This document shows positions 30,652-33,851 of a stretch of 33,851 nucleotides of DNA, in pieces. The notes under the pieces were generated by a model, which ran no database searches, was not told the DNA's origin, and saw only the letters and a program-made list of their open reading frames with translations. The stretch's first letter is position 1; each line of letters starts with the position of its first letter. A program made the translations under genes and the position numbers. This stretch comes from a virus, in the IMG/VR virus record IMGVR_UViG_3300044825_002655, positions 1 through 33,851 of that record. The stretch is one strand, 5' to 3'.

Positions 30652-30786
30652 TTATTTTTTTATTAAGTCTAGAATTTTATCGCATTTCATTAATAAATTT
30701 AATAAATTTGTATAACTACTATTTACTCTGGCATGAAATAATTCATGCACTACCTTTTCATATTCTTTCTGTTTATTCGTATCCAT
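30652..30786 (-). CDS. Tiny protein before terminase
   Basis: This 44-aa frame from ATG 30786, overlapping the preceding stop (30773-30775) by 14 bases, ends 12 bases before terL. The product (MDTNKQKEYEKVVHELFHARVNSSYTNLLNLLMKCDKILDLIKK) is a helical hairpin type with alternating charge. The ribosome site is weak (ggttgaga). The chain of overlaps from the RHH gene to terL supports real, coupled translation. Confidence 0.55.
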   Translation of the reverse strand: MDTNKQKEYEKVVHELFHARVNSSYTNLLNLLMKCDKILDLIKK

Positions 30787-30925
30787 TCTCAACCCACACT
30801 TCATCCAATAAAATAGTTAAATTATTTAACACTATGTATATTTTTTCTGGGTCTTGTTCAATATTGTAACTTTGCAACTGTTTTACAAGATGTTGATATT
30901 GTAAGTTTTTTTGCTCGTAATCCAT
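30773..30925 (-). CDS. Tiny acidic protein overlapping the RHH gene
   Basis: This 50-aa frame starts at ATG 30925 with an excellent ribosome site (ggaggaag) inside the last codons of the RHH gene, overlapping it by 43 bases in another frame. The product (MDYEQKNLQYQHLVKQLQSYNIEQDPEKIYIVLNNLTILLDEVWVENGYE) is acidic and helical. The ribosome site makes translation very likely. Function unknown, perhaps a packaging or regulator partner. Confidence 0.65.
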   Translation of the reverse strand: MDYEQKNLQYQHLVKQLQSYNIEQDPEKIYIVLNNLTILLDEVWVENGYE

Positions 30926-31071
30926 TCTTCCTCCAATACTTTGTTTCTTTCAAGTTCTGCTACTATTAAATCTTCCATAAGTTTACACACTGTAATGTTT
31001 TTTCTAGCTGCAAATATTTTAAGTGCGACGTGAAGCTCAGGGCTAATTTTAAAATTAATATATTTTGGCAT
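30883..31071 (-). CDS. Ribbon-helix-helix regulator
   Basis: This 62-aa protein from ATG 31071. 'KYINFKISPELHVALKIFAARKNITVCKLMEDLIVAELE' is the ribbon-helix-helix pattern (a short N-terminal strand followed by two helices) of CopG/Arc/ParG-type repressors, followed by a polar tail. An upstream in-frame ATG at 31131 lies at the -35 box of the gene's own promoter, so it is not the start. It stands at the point where the leftward and rightward blocks diverge, next to a 12-bp palindrome, so self-control and control of the main late promoters are reasonable. Confidence 0.75.
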   Translation of the reverse strand: MPKYINFKISPELHVALKIFAARKNITVCKLMEDLIVAELERNKVLEEEWITSKKTYNINIL

Positions 31072-31074
31072 TTG

Positions 31075-31104
31075 TTGTTTTGTATAAAGATATTTAAATA
31101 TAAA
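31075..31104 (+). promoter_or_regulatory. Possible promoter for the rightward fibre block
   Basis: TTGTTT (31075-31080), 18 bp, TATAAA (31099-31104). It overlaps the leftward promoter head-on, so the two could interfere and share the palindrome. Confidence 0.4.
31090..31101. promoter_or_regulatory. Operator-like palindrome at the divergent junction
   Basis: ATATTTAAATAT is a perfect 12-bp palindrome at the predicted start of the leftward transcript and in the spacer of the possible rightward promoter. It is a natural target for the adjacent RHH protein, although an A/T-only palindrome can also arise by chance. Confidence 0.55.
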
Positions 31105-31131
31105 TGTAGCAAAATAGAACCTGTTTGTCAA
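31103..31131 (-). promoter_or_regulatory. Consensus-like promoter for the leftward block
   Basis: On the minus strand a perfect TTGACA (31131-31126), exactly 17 bp, then TACATT (31108-31103). The start is near 31096. It drives the RHH gene and, by extension, terminase and the structural genes. Confidence 0.8.
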
Positions 31132-31181
31132 TTTAAAAAACCATGTGCATGCTTTTATTTAATTTTTATAAAGAGGTAAAT

Positions 31182-31907
31182 ATGCCAAGCAAAGTTAGCA
31201 GAAGCAATACTGTATATGGTTATCCAAACCCACAATTATCAGCTTTTCCAGATCCTATTGTAGCTCAAAGAGCTCCAACAACAGCTGATAAAGCAGTAGT
31301 TGGTCAAATCTGGGTGGACCAAGTAGGACAGTTGTCATATATTTTTATTAAAAATAGCGCTGGTAATTCAGTATGGGTAGTACAAAGCAACAATGGTGGT
31401 GCTGCTGTATTTACATCATTAACTGTAAACGGAGCATCTATTTTTACTGGTAGCATTACTCAAACAGCAGGCAACGTATCAGTTGGTGCCGATGCTGCTG
31501 GGCAAACTATAGCGATCGGTACAGGCGCTGCTGCAAAACTTGTATCAATTGGTTCTGCAACAGCTGGTTCTACTTTAAATTTACGTGCTGCAGCACAAGT
31601 AGAAATAGAATCTAATTTATTATTAGGAACAGCTGGTACCAAAATTATAATGAATGGTGGCTTAGCTACTGATTTCATCGGTACAACCACTTTAGCTGCT
31701 GGTACAGTAACTGTGGCCAACACAAACATAGCTGCAACCGATAGAATTATGCTATCTCGTAGAACAGCTGGTGGTGGCGCAGTAGGATTCTTAACATACG
31801 TAATTAACGCTGGAGCAGATTTTGTAATTACTTCTGTTGATGCACTTGGAGCGCCAGCTGTAACTGATACAGGCGACATTGATTACATTATTGTAAGGCA
31901 AATATAA
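31182..31907 (+). CDS. Fibre/surface protein, N-terminal docking type
   Basis: This 241-aa protein from ATG 31182 (ribosome site 'aaagaggtaaat'; the upstream ATG at 31143 has none). The N-terminal ~75 residues (FPDPIVAQRAPTTADKAVVGQIWVDQVGQLSYIFIKNSAGNSVWVV) are laid out like the N-terminus of the large fibre at 3409. The remainder is a Gly/Ala/Thr-rich beta repeat region (NGASIFTGSITQTAGNVSVGADAAGQTIAIGTGAAAKLVSIGS) and a compact beta end. It is probably a base or collar piece of the fibre system, first gene of the rightward block. Confidence 0.75.
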   Translation: MPSKVSRSNTVYGYPNPQLSAFPDPIVAQRAPTTADKAVVGQIWVDQVGQLSYIFIKNSAGNSVWVVQSNNGGAAVFTSLTVNGASIFTGSITQTAGNVSVGADAAGQTIAIGTGAAAKLVSIGSATAGSTLNLRAAAQVEIESNLLLGTAGTKIIMNGGLATDFIGTTTLAAGTVTVANTNIAATDRIMLSRRTAGGGAVGFLTYVINAGADFVITSVDALGAPAVTDTGDIDYIIVRQI

Positions 31908-31939
31908 TTAAAATTTGTTGTTTCATTTTCTCCTCACGT

Positions 31940-31980
31940 AGCCCTATATAGCTTTCTAAGTTATATGGGGCTATTATTTT
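31940..31980 (+). terminator. Intrinsic terminator after the first fibre gene
   Basis: AGCCCTATATA (31940-31950) pairs with TATATGGGGCT (31962-31972), including one G-T pair, followed by ATTATTTT. It would make the first fibre product more abundant than those downstream. Confidence 0.8.
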
Positions 31981-32002
31981 TATAAATTTGAAAGGACTAG
32001 TT

Positions 32003-32203
32003 ATGGAAACAAAAAATATAGTAGTTGTTGAATGTAAAAAAGATGACCATATTATCTCTTTGCATATACCAGTAGGCATGTCTTGGGGTAGTGTAATTGA
32101 TGGCGCTTATGAGTTATTTATGCGCACTGTAGAAATACACAAACAACAAGCCGAGAAAATGAAACCAGTTGTTGAAGAACCAGTAAAACCTGAAATAGTT
32201 TAA
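32003..32203 (+). CDS. Small protein of the fibre operon
   Basis: This 66-aa protein from ATG 32003 with ribosome site 'aaaggactagtt'. Sequence METKNIVVVECKKDDHIISLHIPVGMSWGSVIDGAYELFMRTVEIHKQQAEKMKPVVEEPVKPEIV: a beta hairpin followed by a helix and a charged Pro/Glu tail. I do not recognise it. The position among virion genes suggests a minor structural or chaperone role. Confidence 0.65.
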   Translation: METKNIVVVECKKDDHIISLHIPVGMSWGSVIDGAYELFMRTVEIHKQQAEKMKPVVEEPVKPEIV

Positions 32204-32212
32204 AGGTATAAT

Positions 32213-32539
32213 ATGGCACAAAATACAGTCAAAGCTATTCCACTAACTACAATACTTAGTGCAGCTTTACCAGCAGCATATCCTGCTGTACCGCAAGTAA
32301 CTTTACCTAACGCAATATTTTTTTTAAGAATAGTTAACAATACAAACCAACATATACACATAAGTTTTGATGGTGTAACTGATCATGAATATGTAATTAA
32401 AGATCAAGTATTTGAAATAAACACACAAACCAATAGTTTACCAAATAATAAAGTCGGTTTGTTTGCTGCTCGTGAGACTATTTTTATTAAAGGTGCAGGC
32501 GGCGGAACAGGTGTGACTATTTCTGGTTATTACTGCTAG
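32213..32539 (+). CDS. Small beta-sandwich virion protein (first of a pair)
   Basis: This 108-aa protein has ribosome site 'aaaggtataat'. 'LPNAIFFLRIVNNTNQHIHISFDGVTDHEYVIKDQVFEINTQTN...FAARETIFIKGAGGGTGVTISGYY' is the layout of a small beta-sandwich often found in phage head or tail surface proteins ('IRILNNTN..I.ISFDG..D'). The next gene has the same layout with different sequence, so they are likely paralogues or interchangeable decoration modules. Intact. Confidence 0.7.
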   Translation: MAQNTVKAIPLTTILSAALPAAYPAVPQVTLPNAIFFLRIVNNTNQHIHISFDGVTDHEYVIKDQVFEINTQTNSLPNNKVGLFAARETIFIKGAGGGTGVTISGYYC

Positions 32540-32547
32540 GAGATAAT

Positions 32548-32895
32548 ATGTTAACAAGTGCAGCAATTATAAAATTTGAAACGTTGCGGTCTATTGCCTT
32601 TGGTGGCATAGGAGCTAATTACTCAGCTGTAGGCGGTGTATTTAATAACCCAATACGTATATTAAAAATTTCTAATGAAACTGATGAGAGTGCATTGATA
32701 TCGTTTAACGGTATCGATGATCAAGATATTGTAGCAGCTAACGGTTTTGTTTTATACGACTTTACAGGTAATGCTTCAGCACAAGCTGGCGTACTTGAAC
32801 TCCAAGCGCAAAAACGCATTTATGTAAAACAAGCTGGAGCAGCTCCTACAAGTGGAAATCTGTATGTAACGGCTATATACGCTAGCACAGTTTAG
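32548..32895 (+). CDS. Small beta-sandwich virion protein (second of a pair)
   Basis: This 115-aa protein has strong ribosome site 'taggagataat'. The core 'NNPIRILKISNETDESALISFNGIDDQDIVAANGFVLYDFTGN...LELQAQKRIYVKQAGAAPTSGNLYVTAIYA' mirrors the preceding gene in strand order and key positions (N-x-T, ISF-G-x-D, I-[FY]-[IV]-K). A surface decoration or fibre-base component is likely. Function inferred from pattern and location. Confidence 0.7.
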   Translation: MLTSAAIIKFETLRSIAFGGIGANYSAVGGVFNNPIRILKISNETDESALISFNGIDDQDIVAANGFVLYDFTGNASAQAGVLELQAQKRIYVKQAGAAPTSGNLYVTAIYASTV

Positions 32896-32903
32896 GAGAG
32901 ACT

Positions 32904-33575
32904 ATGTCACAAAGTGGTATTCTTAACCGTGGGGTGTATCCACCGTTTACGGTTACTGAAAAACTAAGCCCAAGCGCAGGTACAATTCCTGTGACACCTG
33001 ATGGTGCTAATAATATAAATTTGGTAAGTGGTAATAATATTACTACAACAGGCACAGGCCCGCATACAATACAATTTAGTTTAACAGGCACTACCGACCA
33101 TTGTTTACAGGTTGGTAATGCAGCAGGTAGCTTAACGTCTTTGGCGGCAGCTACCGATGGTCAGATACCTATAGGTAGCACAGGAGCTGATCCAGTTATT
33201 GCCAATATAACTGCTGGTACAAATATAACGATTACAAATGGTCCAGGCAGTATTACTATTGCTAGCAGCACATCGTCTATTTTAAATTATACAAATGTTG
33301 CTTTCGCAGCATCGCCATACAATGCACTAATTACAGATCTTTACATATCATGTGATTTAACTGGCGGTGCTATTATAATTAGGCTACCTAATGCGCCAGC
33401 CGTAGGTGAATATTGGATTATAAAAGACAGGCTTGGTTTAGCCAATACAAATAATATTACAGTTACTACTGTTGGGGGCCTTTTAAATATAGATGGTGCG
33501 CCAAGCTATATTATTAATCTAGCCTTTGGTTCTGCTCAATTTATTTTTAACGGTAGTGCTTACGAGGTGTTCTAA
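32904..33575 (+). CDS. Tail-fibre-like protein
   Basis: This 223-aa protein has strong ribosome site 'taggagagact'. Repeats of the type 'NNINLVSGNNITTTGTGPHTIQFSLTGT' and 'ANITAGTNITITNGPGSITIASS' are familiar from phage fibre shafts. The C-terminal ~80 residues 'NALITDLYISCDLTGGAIIIRLPNAPAVGEYWIIKDRLGLANTNNITVTTVGGLLNIDG' form a beta domain frequent at fibre ends. The stop overlaps the ATG of the large YadA-like fibre (TAATG), so the two products are made together. Confidence 0.78.
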   Translation: MSQSGILNRGVYPPFTVTEKLSPSAGTIPVTPDGANNINLVSGNNITTTGTGPHTIQFSLTGTTDHCLQVGNAAGSLTSLAAATDGQIPIGSTGADPVIANITAGTNITITNGPGSITIASSTSSILNYTNVAFAASPYNALITDLYISCDLTGGAIIIRLPNAPAVGEYWIIKDRLGLANTNNITVTTVGGLLNIDGAPSYIINLAFGSAQFIFNGSAYEVF

Positions 33576-33851
33576 TGGCATATAATAGTTTTATAAATAA
33601 ACAAGCTGGTACGCAGTCACCTAAGTTTGAATTTAAAAAAGATAGAGCTAATGCTGCTATCGTATCTGGTGATGGGTTGGGAGAATTTAATTTTCGTGCT
33701 TTTGACGGTACCTCTTACATTGATACCAGTAGAATAATTTCAACTTCTTCTGGAACAATTGCTGCAAACAGAATTGGTTCTAATTTAGAATTTTATACTC
33801 ACCCTGATTCTGCTGTTGCTAGCACACAAAGAATGGTAATTAATTCTGAAG
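33575..33851 (+). CDS. Tail-fibre protein, N-terminal part (continues at base 1)
   Basis: The start ATG overlaps the stop of the preceding gene (TAATG). The first 50 codons, unique to this end, run into the terminal overlap and continue in the same frame at base 1, giving a 670-aa protein that ends at 1863. The N-terminus (MAYNSFINKQ...) is short and polar. It is likely the part that docks to the particle or to the neighbouring fibre protein, but I recognise no attachment domain. The tight coupling to the gene before it suggests the products assemble together. The split is a linearisation artefact, not a broken gene. Confidence 0.9.
   Translation, partial: MAYNSFINKQAGTQSPKFEFKKDRANAAIVSGDGLGEFNFRAFDGTSYIDTSRIISTSSGTIAANRIGSNLEFYTHPDSAVASTQRMVINSE
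33725..33851. repeat. Terminal overlap, copy 2 (circular contig)
   Basis: Exact second copy of bases 1-127. Removing it gives a unique genome length of 33724 bp. Confidence 0.95.

Overview
The window is the complete genome of an AT-rich tailed bacteriophage. It was linearised inside a tail-fibre gene. Bases 1-127 are repeated exactly at 33725-33851, and joining the ends restores one open reading frame (33575 through the junction to 1863, 670 codons). The unique genome is therefore 33724 bp and circular or circularly permuted. The terminase large subunit, a P22-type portal, a coat protein that looks N4 gp56-like, ejection-type internal proteins, and the absence of a tape measure, tail tube or baseplate suggest a short-tailed (podovirus-like) particle. 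I see no integrase, DNA polymerase, helicase, RNA polymerase or recognisable endolysin. The host is bacterial, with ordinary Shine-Dalgarno sites and sigma70-like promoters, but I cannot name it. An ankyrin-repeat protein is suggestive of a host that lives with eukaryotes, but this is weak evidence.

Layout. A leftward (minus) transcription block runs from 31071 to 11294. In order it holds a ribbon-helix-helix regulator, two tiny overlapping genes, terminase large subunit, a membrane-anchored ankyrin protein, a 563-bp noncoding repeat island, portal, a set of small basic proteins, an orphan primase-type zinc finger, scaffold, major capsid, two related beta-rich virion proteins, head-tail adaptor, tail proteins and ejection proteins. 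A rightward (plus) block starts at 31182 and passes through the junction. It holds fibre and beta-rich surface proteins (31182 to 5025), two small membrane proteins, an early/replication module (two ERF-type annealing proteins, SSB, winged-helix protein, O-like initiator with a perfect DnaA box), a probable small terminase and two small genes, ending at a terminator at 11260-11295. The blocks diverge at 31.1 kb and converge at 11.25 kb.

Two single genes lie on the minus strand inside the rightward early block (6195-6506 and 9827-10087). Each is bounded by hairpins or operators, and one has a near-consensus promoter. They look like accessory 'moron' cassettes.

The most unusual signals are noncoding: three tandem hairpins with compensatory stem changes in the capsid gene leader (22174-22255); a structured leader with a GNRA hairpin and a sequestered ribosome site before a two-membrane-segment protein (25137-25250); and the repeat/palindrome island 28161-28723 between the ankyrin gene and the portal. 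The ankyrin protein and the paired ERF proteins are the most unusual coding features.
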